Notes under the pieces: model-generated
What the model was told of the DNA's origin: nothing
The model's database searches: none
Seen by the model: only the letters and a program-made list of their open reading frames with translations
Shown here: positions 53,121-61,311 of the stretch, one piece after another
Numbering within the stretch: position 1 is the first letter of the stretch
Layout: each line of letters begins with the position of its first letter
DNA from: Calditrichota bacterium
GTDB taxonomy: Bacteria; CLD3
DNA length: 64,000 nt
Reading direction: 5' to 3'
Assembly (NCBI GenBank): GCA_008501735.1
Contig: QQUF01000044.1
Coordinates: 1 to 64,000 of the forward strand
Made by a program: the position numbers and the translations under genes

Positions 53121-54533
53121 TTATTTAAAAGGAACATATATTTTAAATTCTGTTCCTTTGCCTAATTCTGAGAAAACTTCAATTGTTCCATTATGATTTT
53201 CAATAATGTGTTTCACAATTGAGAGCCCTAAACCACTTCCGCCAAGTTTTCTTGAGCGACTTTTATCAACACGATAAAACCTTTCAAAAATTCTACCAAT
53301 ATGACTTTCAGGTATTCCTATTCCAGTATCTTTGATTGAAATAACTAAGTAATTTTCTGACTGGCTCAAAGAAACTGTAATTTTGCCTGAGTTAGTGTAT
53401 TTAATTGCATTATCCACAAAGTTGGCAACTACTTTCTCCATTTGATTTTTATCGGCTAAAATTTCAACTTTAAGTGGAAGTTTATTTTCAAAATAAAGTG
53501 AAAGCCCTTTCTCCTTAGCAATTTGCTCAAAGTCAAAAGTTGTTTCGCGAATTGATTCAGCAACGTTGTAAAACCTAGGTGAGAATTCACGATTTCCACC
53601 TTCTAACTGTGTTAATTCTAATAAATCATCAACAATTATTTCAAGTCTTTTAACATTGGCTTGAGTTCTTTCCAAAAATTTTTTTGTAATTTCAGGGCTT
53701 TCCAAGGCACCATCAATTAATGATTCTGTGAAACCTTTAATTGCTGCAATAGGAGTCCTCAATTCGTGAGAAGCATTTCCAACAAAATCTTTTCTAATTT
53801 GCTGTAATCTCTCTAAATCTGAGATTTTTTGTTTTAATGTTTTTACCATTAAGTTTAAGGAATTTGCTAAAACACCAATTTCATTATCGGAGTCAGATTT
53901 AATTTCAATCTCATAATTTCCTGCCTCAATCTGCTTAGTAGTTTCTGTTAGTTCAATTAACGGAAAAGAAATTCTTCTAGACAAATAAATTACCGAGAAT
54001 GAAAAAATTATTGATGAGATAAACAGAGTCAGAACGAAAATAAGCCTAACTTCAAAAATTATCTCCTCAACAAAACCTAAGTCTCGTGCGACTCTTACAT
54101 AATTATTTTTTGAAGTTCTAAAAACGACATAAACTAAATCCTTCTTAACAGAATCAGAAAATCTTATAGATGTTCCCAAACGATTTGATGCGTTTCTTGA
54201 TTTTACTAATTCTTCTCTTTCAAAATGGTTCTCCAAAGTCTCAGCATCAGCTTCTGAATCAATTAAAACCTTGCCTTCGGAATCAATAATTGTAATCCTA
54301 GATTGTAACAAGCTTGCGAGTTTAAAAACAGGTTCTTCAAAATCTTCAGAATCATTTGGAATATTGATAAGAGATTCATTAACAAGAAGTACTTGAGATT
54401 TCATTTCCTCAATAACTTGGTCTTTCATTACTCGATTCATAAAAATGTCTAGAGTAATGAAAAGGGCTAGAAATATTAAAACACTAACCCCAATAAATAT
54501 TTTTGAAAGCTGTTTACTTACTTTGTTTTTCAT
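53121..54533 (-). CDS. phoR: PhoR-type sensor histidine kinase
   Basis: A 470-residue membrane kinase. Two membrane segments (about 11-31 and 163-187) enclose a periplasmic region of about 130 residues; HAMP (about 185-235) is followed by HisKA with H256 in FVGNASHELRTPIAAIKGF and the HATPase_c domain (NFVDNAIKYT, KDTGIGIPESHIGRIFERFYRVDKSRSRKLGGSGLGLSIV). The partner is the response regulator 6 nt upstream. Its place at the end of the pst-phoU-phoB run supports the phosphate-limitation role; unlike E. coli PhoR there is a sizeable extracytoplasmic domain and no obvious PAS domain. Confidence 0.92.
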   Translation of the reverse strand: MKNKVSKQLSKIFIGVSVLIFLALFITLDIFMNRVMKDQVIEEMKSQVLLVNESLINIPNDSEDFEEPVFKLASLLQSRITIIDSEGKVLIDSEADAETLENHFEREELVKSRNASNRLGTSIRFSDSVKKDLVYVVFRTSKNNYVRVARDLGFVEEIIFEVRLIFVLTLFISSIIFSFSVIYLSRRISFPLIELTETTKQIEAGNYEIEIKSDSDNEIGVLANSLNLMVKTLKQKISDLERLQQIRKDFVGNASHELRTPIAAIKGFTESLIDGALESPEITKKFLERTQANVKRLEIIVDDLLELTQLEGGNREFSPRFYNVAESIRETTFDFEQIAKEKGLSLYFENKLPLKVEILADKNQMEKVVANFVDNAIKYTNSGKITVSLSQSENYLVISIKDTGIGIPESHIGRIFERFYRVDKSRSRKLGGSGLGLSIVKHIIENHNGTIEVFSELGKGTEFKIYVPFK

Positions 54534-54539
54534 AGAGTT

Positions 54540-55238
54540 TTAGAACTCAGAAAATTTATAACCAATTCCTTGAACGGTTCTTAAATAAACTGAATAATTA
54601 CCCAATTTTTTTCTAATTTTTGCAACGTGAACATCGACTGTTCTGTCAGTAAAATACGCATCATCTCCCCAAACACTGTCAAGCAGTTCGTCTCTTGAAA
54701 ATGCTCTTCGAGGATGCTTCATCAAATGATAAAGAAGTTGAAATTCTTTACGAAGAAATTTCTTTTCTTTGTCATCAATAGTTACCGTAAAATTTGGGAA
54801 ATTAATTTCAATCCCTTTAACATTAATAACATCAAGATGATTCTTTTCAGCTTTATCAATACTAATTCTTCTGAAAATCGCCCTAATTTTCGCAAGAACT
54901 TTTCTTGGACTGAAAGGTTTCGTGATGTAATCATCAGCTCCTAATTCCAAACCAAGTATTTCATCAATTTCTTCTGATTTTGCAGAAAGAAAAATAATTG
55001 GAGTGTCTTTAGTTGCTTCTTTGCCACGTAATATTTTACAAACTTCAAAGCCATCAAGTTCATCCATCATAATGTCCAAGACAATTAAATCAGGTTTCAC
55101 TTTTTCGGCTTTTTCTATGGCAGATTCGCCATTCGTGGCAGTAAAGACAGAATATCCGTCTTTTTTCAAATTATAAGAAAGAATTTCTAACAAATCCTCT
55201 TCGTCGTCCACGCAAAGAATTGAGTTTCTATGTTTCAT
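54540..55238 (-). CDS. phoB: PhoB-type response regulator
   Basis: A 232-residue OmpR/PhoB-family regulator. The receiver domain has the acidic pair DD at 11-12, the phospho-acceptor D55 (LIVLDIMMDELDGFEV), T/S and K109-type residues (FLSAKSE, YITKPFSP). The C-terminal winged helix (about 135-230) has FLRKEFQLLYHLMKHPRRAFSRDELLDSVWGDDAYFTDRTVDVHVAKIRKKLG. Its targets are probably the 11-bp repeat sites at 61117-61145. 50 nt after the phoU stop on the same strand. Confidence 0.92.
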   Translation of the reverse strand: MKHRNSILCVDDEEDLLEILSYNLKKDGYSVFTATNGESAIEKAEKVKPDLIVLDIMMDELDGFEVCKILRGKEATKDTPIIFLSAKSEEIDEILGLELGADDYITKPFSPRKVLAKIRAIFRRISIDKAEKNHLDVINVKGIEINFPNFTVTIDDKEKKFLRKEFQLLYHLMKHPRRAFSRDELLDSVWGDDAYFTDRTVDVHVAKIRKKLGNYSVYLRTVQGIGYKFSEF

Positions 55239-55288
55239 TCTTAACTTCTTTTTTTATTGTTTAAGTAACTAATAAGAAAACTTATAAA

Positions 55289-55963
55289 TTAAAGTGGGTT
55301 GTGGTGATGTTTTACAATTTTAGCTTGTGTCAAGAAAATTACCTCTTCAGCAATATTAGTAGATAAATCCGCAATCCTTTCCAAAGTTCTTGCAACCAAA
55401 ATTAGCTTAACGGATTGTTTTGCCTTTTCAGGGTTTGCTTCAATGAAAGGAATCAATCTTTTAAAAGTTTTTCGTTTAAGATTGTTAATTTGTTCATCGC
55501 TTAAAATTACAGCACTTGCTAATTTTTCATCTTTATTTACGAATGAGTTCAACGCATCTTTTAACATTTGTTGAGTCAACATACACATTTTTTCGATATC
55601 AATTTCTTCTGGAAACTTTTCTGTGATTTCAGGTGAAATTAATTTACTGGCGATACTTGTTGCCATATCTCCAATTCTTTCTAAATCATTATTGATTTTT
55701 AGAGCAACCATTACAAGTCTCAAATCACTCGCAACAGGTTGGAATAATGCAAAAATAGCTTCACATTTTTTGTCAATAGTAATTTCCAAGTCGTTAATCT
55801 CTTTATCACTGTTCTTAACTTCTGAAGCCATTTCTTTATCGTAACTCAGAAAAGCATAAGTAGATTTTTTAATGGACTCTTCAACCAAACTTCCCATTTT
55901 TAGGAGGCTTTGGTAAAGTTCTTCTAAATGTTCATCTAAGTTTCTTTGATTTCTTGTTTGCAT
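55289..55963 (-). CDS. phoU: Phosphate transport system regulator PhoU
   Basis: A 224-residue all-helical PhoU with two three-helix PhoU repeats (about 8-105 and 115-215). Metal-binding motifs E/DxxxD are present: DKEINDLEITID and SDEQINNLKRKTF. PhoU couples PstSCAB status to PhoR and represses the Pho response when phosphate is ample. It lies between pstB (26 nt) and phoB. A second PhoU-like gene is at 62536. Confidence 0.92.
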   Translation of the reverse strand: MQTRNQRNLDEHLEELYQSLLKMGSLVEESIKKSTYAFLSYDKEMASEVKNSDKEINDLEITIDKKCEAIFALFQPVASDLRLVMVALKINNDLERIGDMATSIASKLISPEITEKFPEEIDIEKMCMLTQQMLKDALNSFVNKDEKLASAVILSDEQINNLKRKTFKRLIPFIEANPEKAKQSVKLILVARTLERIADLSTNIAEEVIFLTQAKIVKHHHNPL

Positions 55964-55989
55964 ACTTTTTTACGCCTTTAAGAATTTGT

Positions 55990-56748
55990 TTAACCAAACC
56001 TTCCTGTAATATAATCTTCTGTTTGCTTTTTAGAAGGATTAGTAAAAATTTTATCTGTTTTGTCAATCTCAATTAATTCACCTAAGTAAAAGAAAGCTGT
56101 GTAATCGCTTACTCTTGCAGCTTGTTGCATATTGTGAGTAACAATCGCAATCGTATAATCCTTTTTTAACTCGTGAATTAAATGTTCAATTTTCTCAGTT
56201 GAAATCGGGTCTAAAGCGGAAGCTGGTTCATCCATTAAAATTACTTCTGGGCTCACTGCTAACGCTCTTGCAATACAAAGTCTTTGTTGTTGCCCACCAG
56301 AAAGACTTAATGCAGAAGTGTTCAATCTATCTTTTACTTCGTCCCAAATAGCTGCTTGTTGAAGACTTAGCTCAACTTTTTCTTGAACAAGATTTTTGTC
56401 TTTCACTCCATTCACACGCAGCCCATAAGCGACGTTATCAAAAATAGTCTTTGGAAATGGATTTGATTTTTGAAAAACCATTCCAACTTTCATTCTCAAT
56501 TTTACGACATCAATCTTTCTATCGTAAATATCTTCGTTATCCAAAAGAATTCTACCACCGACTTTAGTTCCATCAATTAAGTCATTCATTCTATTTAAAC
56601 AGCGTAAAAATGTAGATTTACCACAACCGGAAGGTCCAATCAAAGCCAAAACTTGATTTTCGTAAGCCTCTAAACTAATATTTTTTAGAGCTTGAACTTT
56701 TCCGTAGTGAAAGTCAACATTTTCTGATTTTATTTTTACTTTATTCAT
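55990..56748 (-). CDS. pstB: Phosphate ABC transporter ATPase PstB
   Basis: A 252-residue ABC ATPase. Walker A is [22 protein letters not shown]-loop [12 protein letters not shown] (typical for PstB), signature [15 protein letters not shown], Walker [18 protein letters not shown]-loop [24 protein letters not shown]. Powers the PstCA channel. Sits between pstA and phoU with short gaps. Confidence 0.97.
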   Translation of the reverse strand: MNKVKIKSENVDFHYGKVQALKNISLEAYENQVLALIGPSGCGKSTFLRCLNRMNDLIDGTKVGGRILLDNEDIYDRKIDVVKLRMKVGMVFQKSNPFPKTIFDNVAYGLRVNGVKDKNLVQEKVELSLQQAAIWDEVKDRLNTSALSLSGGQQQRLCIARALAVSPEVILMDEPASALDPISTEKIEHLIHELKKDYTIAIVTHNMQQAARVSDYTAFFYLGELIEIDKTDKIFTNPSKKQTEDYITGRFG

Positions 56749-56764
56749 TTTATTCCAGAAAAAC

Positions 56765-57694
56765 TTATTGTTTAATTTTAAATTTATTTCTCAAGTAAAC
56801 TGCTACCAAATTTGTAATTACAACAATTACAAGTAAAACTAAAGCCGTTCCGTAAGCTAAAGGTCTAGTTTTTTCAATTTGAGTTCCTGATGTCGAAATA
56901 ACGTAAAGATGATACGGTAAAGCCATTACTTCATCAAAGACAGATTCAGGAAGTCTTGGTAAAAAGTAAGCTGCACAAGTGAAAAGAATTGGTGCAGTTT
57001 CTCCAGCAACTCTTCCGACACTAAGAATTGAACCAGTCATAATTCCCGAATAAGCAGCAGGCAAAATCACTTTGTAAATTGTCTGCCATTTTGTTGCTCC
57101 AAGTGCCAAACTTCCTTCTCTCCATTCGTGAGGAACTGTTTTTAATGCTTCTTCAGTTGTACGAATAATTACTGGCAAAGCTACAAGTGCAAGGGTCAAG
57201 GAGCCAGATAAAATTGATGCACCAAATCCTAAGTAGTTTACAAAAAGCATCATTCCAAAAAGCCCAAAGACAACTGAAGGAACTCCTGCAAGGTTGTTAG
57301 TAGCAATTCTGATTATTTTTGTAACTACACCTTCTGTTGCATATTCTTGTAAATAAATTCCTGCAAAGACACCAATAGGAAGGCTAAAAAGCATTGAAAA
57401 GAAAACAAGGTAACCTGTTCCAATAATCGCAGGGAAAATTCCACCTTCTGTCATTCCCGATTTTGGCATTTCCGAAATGAATTCCCAACTAATAACAGAA
57501 ACTCCATTTGAACAAATAAAATAGAGAATTGAACAAACAACAAAAAGAACAACTAAAACCATTGCCCTTAACCCCCAAAAGGCAATCGCCTCAATGAGTC
57601 TTCGTTTATCCATTTTCTTAGTTTCAAAAAGAGAATCATTCATTTTTTTATGCCTTTGAACCTTTATTCCATCTAAAATAGCTACTGATTTCAT
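56765..57694 (-). CDS. pstA: Phosphate ABC transporter permease PstA
   Basis: A 309-residue permease with six membrane helices and the EAA-type loop [58 protein letters not shown], the PstA hallmark. The start is uncertain: ATG at 57694 is 3 nt after the pstC stop, but the ATG at 57643 has a better ribosome site (AAAGG) and skips a 17-residue hydrophilic extension. Pairs with PstC. Confidence 0.94.
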   Translation of the reverse strand: MKSVAILDGIKVQRHKKMNDSLFETKKMDKRRLIEAIAFWGLRAMVLVVLFVVCSILYFICSNGVSVISWEFISEMPKSGMTEGGIFPAIIGTGYLVFFSMLFSLPIGVFAGIYLQEYATEGVVTKIIRIATNNLAGVPSVVFGLFGMMLFVNYLGFGASILSGSLTLALVALPVIIRTTEEALKTVPHEWREGSLALGATKWQTIYKVILPAAYSGIMTGSILSVGRVAGETAPILFTCAAYFLPRLPESVFDEVMALPYHLYVISTSGTQIEKTRPLAYGTALVLLVIVVITNLVAVYLRNKFKIKQ

Positions 57695-57697
57695 AAT

Positions 57698-58861
57698 TTA
57701 ATTCTTTGTCTGTTTTTCGATTAAATATTCTGCTATCAAATTTATTAAAAGAGTAAAAACAAAAAGTATACAAGCGATAAAAAACAATGATTTAAAGTGA
57801 ACACCGCCAAAAGGAGCTTCACCTAACTCAGCTGCAATTGTTGCTGTCATTGTTCTTACAGGTTTCAAGATACTGTTAGGCATTGCAGCAGCATTTCCAG
57901 TAACCATTAGCACAACCATTGTTTCACCGATTACACGACCAATTCCTAAAACAACACCTGTTGTAATTCCAGAAAACCCAGCAGGAATTATCACTTTGTA
58001 AATCGTTTGCCATTTTGTTGCTCCAAGTGCAAGACTTGCTTCACGAAGAGCTTTCGGAACTGCACTTAAAGAATCTTCGGCAACAGAAATAATTGTTGGT
58101 AATGCCATAACTGCAAGAACAATCATTCCAACTAAAGCAGTTTCACCAACTGGTAAATTAAACGTCTCTTGAACTAATGGAACGACAATCACAAGTCCGA
58201 AAAATCCGAATACAACCGAAGGAATTCCTGCAAGAATTTCAAAGAAAGGTTTTAATATTTTGTTAATAGTTGGGTCAGCAATTTCTGAAAGATAAACTGC
58301 AACACCAATTCCAATTGGAGTTGCAAAAAGAATTGAACCAAAAGTTACCAACAAAGATGCTAAAATTAATGGCATAATTCCAAGTTGCATAACTGGTTCA
58401 GCAGTTGGGAACCAAAATTCACCTGTCAAAAGCGACAAGTAAGAAATATTTTCAAGTTCAAGCTGGACTAAGCCTGACTGGTCTTCAACTTTCCATTCGT
58501 CAAGATAAACAGGTCCAACTGAAAATGGAGTTGCTCGAAGAACTTCCATTAAAGTTTCGTCATCGTCAATGTAATCGTCAGTGATGTATTTTATTTCTTG
58601 ATTGATTCCGCCACGAAACTCTTTCCAATTTGTAACGATTCTATCATTAATATTTTTTATATCTAAAGGCGACAATTCTCTAACAGGCACATTTTCGTTT
58701 ACAACAATCACGATGTCGTCTTCCAAAGGAAGTTCACCAACAATGTCAAATCCTTGTTGAAAAAGGAAAAAGATAATCATCAAAATAATTATACTTGTGC
58801 TAGAAGCAGAAAGGAAGAAAATTCCTTTAGTAAATTTTTCTTGAAAATCTCGCCAATTCAT
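57698..58861 (-). CDS. pstC: Phosphate ABC transporter permease PstC
   Basis: A 387-residue permease. I chose the ATG at 58861 (MNWRDFQEKFTKGIFFL); an in-frame TTG at 58927 lies inside a palindrome and is unlikely. One N-terminal helix is followed by an unusually long hydrophilic loop (about 40-150), probably periplasmic, before the five permease helices. EAA-type motif [52 protein letters not shown], as in PstA. Pairs with PstA and PstB. Confidence 0.93.
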   Translation of the reverse strand: MNWRDFQEKFTKGIFFLSASSTSIIILMIIFFLFQQGFDIVGELPLEDDIVIVVNENVPVRELSPLDIKNINDRIVTNWKEFRGGINQEIKYITDDYIDDDETLMEVLRATPFSVGPVYLDEWKVEDQSGLVQLELENISYLSLLTGEFWFPTAEPVMQLGIMPLILASLLVTFGSILFATPIGIGVAVYLSEIADPTINKILKPFFEILAGIPSVVFGFFGLVIVVPLVQETFNLPVGETALVGMIVLAVMALPTIISVAEDSLSAVPKALREASLALGATKWQTIYKVIIPAGFSGITTGVVLGIGRVIGETMVVLMVTGNAAAMPNSILKPVRTMTATIAAELGEAPFGGVHFKSLFFIACILFVFTLLINLIAEYLIEKQTKN

Positions 58862-58901
58862 TTTATACAATATCCATTTATTTTGAATCTTTATTTTGGA
58901 A

Positions 58902-58928
58902 ATTGGAGATACAATTTGTATCTCCAAT
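58902..58928. repeat. 27-nt near-perfect palindrome between the porin gene and pstC
   Basis: 13-bp arms (ATTGGAGATACAA and TTGTATCTCCAAT) around one central T. It lies 20 nt after the porin stop, inside the pst operon. Same size and AT-rich centre as the 28-nt palindromes at 17881 and 32632, but different ends. A hairpin here could stabilise upstream mRNA or lower read-through into pstC. Confidence 0.75.
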
Positions 58929-58948
58929 AATTAACCATTTCTAAAAAA

Positions 58949-60046
58949 TTAGAAGTTTATAGTAAATTGTGAACGAATTGCAAAAGTATCATCTGATGCT
59001 TTATCAGCAGGTTTTGTCATTTCGCCATTCAATTGGAATCTTACCTTTTTACCAAAGTTCAAAGCTGGACCGAAACGAATGCTTAACTCTTCGTCATCAT
59101 CAATTTCTGAGTTTGGCTCAACAGATGAAAAACCAGCAGCAAATTCAAACCCATCTAAACCACCAAAGTTTTCGATTGTGTCAAATTTTGTTCCCCAACG
59201 AGCTGTTAAATCAAAAACAGTAAAACTTTGGTCATCAGTAGCACCAATTACATCTTTGTCAATTGTTCCCATTGCCAAACCACCTTCAATGTCAATTCCG
59301 ACGGGAAGTTTGATTCCAAAATCTGGTGCAAAGAAAATTCCATTTCCTTTATTTGAAACCACTGCGTCATCGTCATCTGTGTAGAAATCTGCACCTAAAC
59401 CTGCGAAACCGACAGAAAGACCGATTTCAGCCATTTCTCCAACGGGAACATTAACACGAGACGTAATTAATTTTCCGTTATTCACATCAGCAGATTTTGA
59501 ACTTCCAGCTGTTTCCTTCTCACCTTCACCAGAACCATTTGAATAATTAATTTGCAAAGTTGCAAAACCAAGTGAAACTCCTAATTCTGCTCCGATGTGC
59601 CTTGCAGAAAAATTCTTGTCAGCTAAAAATTCTGCTGCTGCACCTCTTTCAACCAAAAGCAAATTACCTGAAGAACGTAATTCTTCTCTCCAAACAGGAA
59701 CGTGGAATTGACCAACTGTTAAAGAAAGATTGTCATTCAACTTAATTTTTCCCAAAGCATCTTTAAGCTTAGGTGAATTATCTCTAACTTCGATTTGAAA
59801 TTTGTAACTAACGAAGTCATTTACACTGCCTTTTGCTTGCAAGCGACCTCTTCTAATTCTAAAACCGTTTGTAGTTTTTTCACCGCTTGACTCAATATCA
59901 TTGTTAAACAAATGTTGAAGTTGAATTCTACCTGATAGCTTCAAGCTTTTTGAACCAGTAGAAACTTTGTCTCCAGCAAAACTGTTTGAGCATAACAAAA
60001 CACTTGCTGTAAGTGCTGTTAAACCAAGAACTTTAAATGTGTTCAT
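58949..60046 (-). CDS. Phosphate-selective porin-like outer membrane protein
   Basis: A 365-residue outer-membrane protein with signal peptide (MNTFKVLGLTALTASVLLCSNSFA). The start of the mature part (LKLSGRIQLQHLFNNDIE...FRIRRGRLQAKGSVNDFVSYKFQIEVRD) is the conserved N-terminal region of the phosphate-selective porin O/P family, and LTVGQFHVPVWREELRSS also fits. The protein ends in a Phe (SQFTINF), the beta-barrel assembly signal. Its place between pstS and pstC suggests that it admits phosphate to the periplasm. Selectivity for phosphate is inferred, not seen. Confidence 0.85.
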   Translation of the reverse strand: MNTFKVLGLTALTASVLLCSNSFAGDKVSTGSKSLKLSGRIQLQHLFNNDIESSGEKTTNGFRIRRGRLQAKGSVNDFVSYKFQIEVRDNSPKLKDALGKIKLNDNLSLTVGQFHVPVWREELRSSGNLLLVERGAAAEFLADKNFSARHIGAELGVSLGFATLQINYSNGSGEGEKETAGSSKSADVNNGKLITSRVNVPVGEMAEIGLSVGFAGLGADFYTDDDDAVVSNKGNGIFFAPDFGIKLPVGIDIEGGLAMGTIDKDVIGATDDQSFTVFDLTARWGTKFDTIENFGGLDGFEFAAGFSSVEPNSEIDDDEELSIRFGPALNFGKKVRFQLNGEMTKPADKASDDTFAIRSQFTINF

Positions 60047-60133
60047 TCACACCTCTTTAAGATTTAAATTAATTATGTTAAAAATTAGAAGATTGCCCAA
60101 CCTCCTAATTTTAATCGTTCACTTAAGTGTTTT

Positions 60134-60964
60134 TTATTTTACTTTTATGTAACCTACTTTTTTCACTAATTCTTGACCTTCGTCAGAAAGTGCAAAGTCG
60201 ATAAAATGTTTTGCATTTCCAGTTGGCTCACCATTTGTGTAGTAATAAAGATTTCTTGTAATTGGGTAAGTTCCGTTTGCGGCAGTTTGTGCTGTTGGAG
60301 TTACAAATTTCCCGTCTTTTGTTCCAACATTAACAGGTTTTACAGAGTCAGTTAAATAAGCAAAACCGATGTAACCGATTGCACCTTCTGTTTGACTAAC
60401 TGATTGAACAATTGCTCCCGTCGCTGGCATTAACAAAGCATTTACAGAATATTCAGCATTATTCATTACTGCTTTTTTGAAGAACGAATAAGTACCTGAA
60501 CTTGACTCTCTTGAGTAAACTACAATTTCCAAATCTTTCCCACCAACATCTTTCCAGTTTGTAACTCTACCCGTAAAAATGTCTGACATTTGGGATAAAG
60601 TAAGTTGGGTAACAGGGTTATTTGGATTAATAATTGCAGTAAGTGCATCTCTTCCAACTACAATCTCTTTTGGCTCAACTCCTTTTTTCTGAGCTTTTTT
60701 GATTTCTTTTTTCTTGATTGACCTTGAAGCTTGTGCAATCTCAGTAAGTCCATCAATCAAAGAAGCGATTCCAACTCCAGAACCTCCACCAACAACTGAA
60801 ATTACTTTGTCAGAATTTTTCTTCAAATAAACTTCGGCTAATTTTTGTGATAGTGGAAGAACAGTATCTGAACCTTTGATTGTTAATTGTTGTGCATTAA
60901 CTAAGCTAATACTTCCAATCAAACAAGCGAGAGTTGTAATCCTTTTTGCGAAATTTTTAAACAT
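60134..60964 (-). CDS. pstS: Phosphate ABC transporter substrate-binding protein PstS
   Basis: A 276-residue periplasmic phosphate-binding protein with signal peptide (MFKNFAKRITTLACLIGSISLVNA). Ligand-site segments: LTIKGSDTVLPL, SVVGGGSGVGIASLIDG, VYSRESSSGTYSFFKKAV and the TEGAIGYIGFAY motif. First gene of the minus-strand pst operon; the promoter lies in the shared intergenic region with repeats at 61117-61145. Confidence 0.94.
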   Translation of the reverse strand: MFKNFAKRITTLACLIGSISLVNAQQLTIKGSDTVLPLSQKLAEVYLKKNSDKVISVVGGGSGVGIASLIDGLTEIAQASRSIKKKEIKKAQKKGVEPKEIVVGRDALTAIINPNNPVTQLTLSQMSDIFTGRVTNWKDVGGKDLEIVVYSRESSSGTYSFFKKAVMNNAEYSVNALLMPATGAIVQSVSQTEGAIGYIGFAYLTDSVKPVNVGTKDGKFVTPTAQTAANGTYPITRNLYYYTNGEPTGNAKHFIDFALSDEGQELVKKVGYIKVK

Positions 60965-61116
60965 TTTTAAAACCTTTTTTGTTTGTATATCAATAATTTT
61001 ATTTATGCCAAATTTATTAGCTTGTTATTGTCAACAAACAACCGAAATGTTACCAATTTATTAAATATTTTTCTATTGGTAATTTAAAGCCGAAGGAACT
61101 TAAAAACATTAGCAAT

Positions 61117-61145
61117 TTATTACAAAATTGTTACGAAATTGTTAA
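61117..61145 (+). promoter_or_regulatory. Candidate Pho box (three 7-mers, 11-bp period)
   Basis: TTATTAC-AAAA-TTGTTAC-GAAA-TTGTTAA: three heptamers at 61117, 61128 and 61139, each separated by four A-rich bases. This is the architecture of the E. coli Pho box (7-mer plus 4 A/T bases, 11-bp direct repeats), with a different heptamer. It lies between pstS and the Na/Pi gene, near phoB. Confidence 0.6.
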
Positions 61146-61199
61146 GCACCTAAACATCACAACAAAATGTTTAATTATTGTTACTAAGAAGTAAAAATA

Positions 61200-61217
61200 A
61201 TGTTAGAAAGTTGTTAA
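61200..61217 (+). promoter_or_regulatory. Second candidate Pho box (two 7-mers, 11-bp period)
   Basis: ATGTTAG-AAAG-TTGTTAA, heptamers at 61200 and 61211. It is followed by TTGTTA (61224-61229) and CATATT (61247-61252) with a 17-nt gap, which together look like a sigma-70-type promoter for the Na/Pi gene. Confidence 0.45.
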
Positions 61218-61311
61218 AAATACTTGTTAAAACCTAAAAAATCAGCCATATTTGCTTAAATTAATCAAATCAAGTCAAGTCAACAATCCTGAAAATTTTA
61301 GGTTTTATAAA

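Larger units (their letters stand above)
60965..61311. promoter_or_regulatory. Divergent phosphate promoter region, 347 nt
   Basis: Separates pstS (minus) from the Na/Pi cotransporter gene (plus). It contains no gene. The plus-side half holds several TTGTTAC/TTGTTAA heptamers with A-rich spacers: a triple at 61117-61145, a single at 61178-61184, a pair at 61200-61217 and a last TTGTTAA at 61224-61230. Control of both operons by PhoB is the likely use. Confidence 0.6.
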
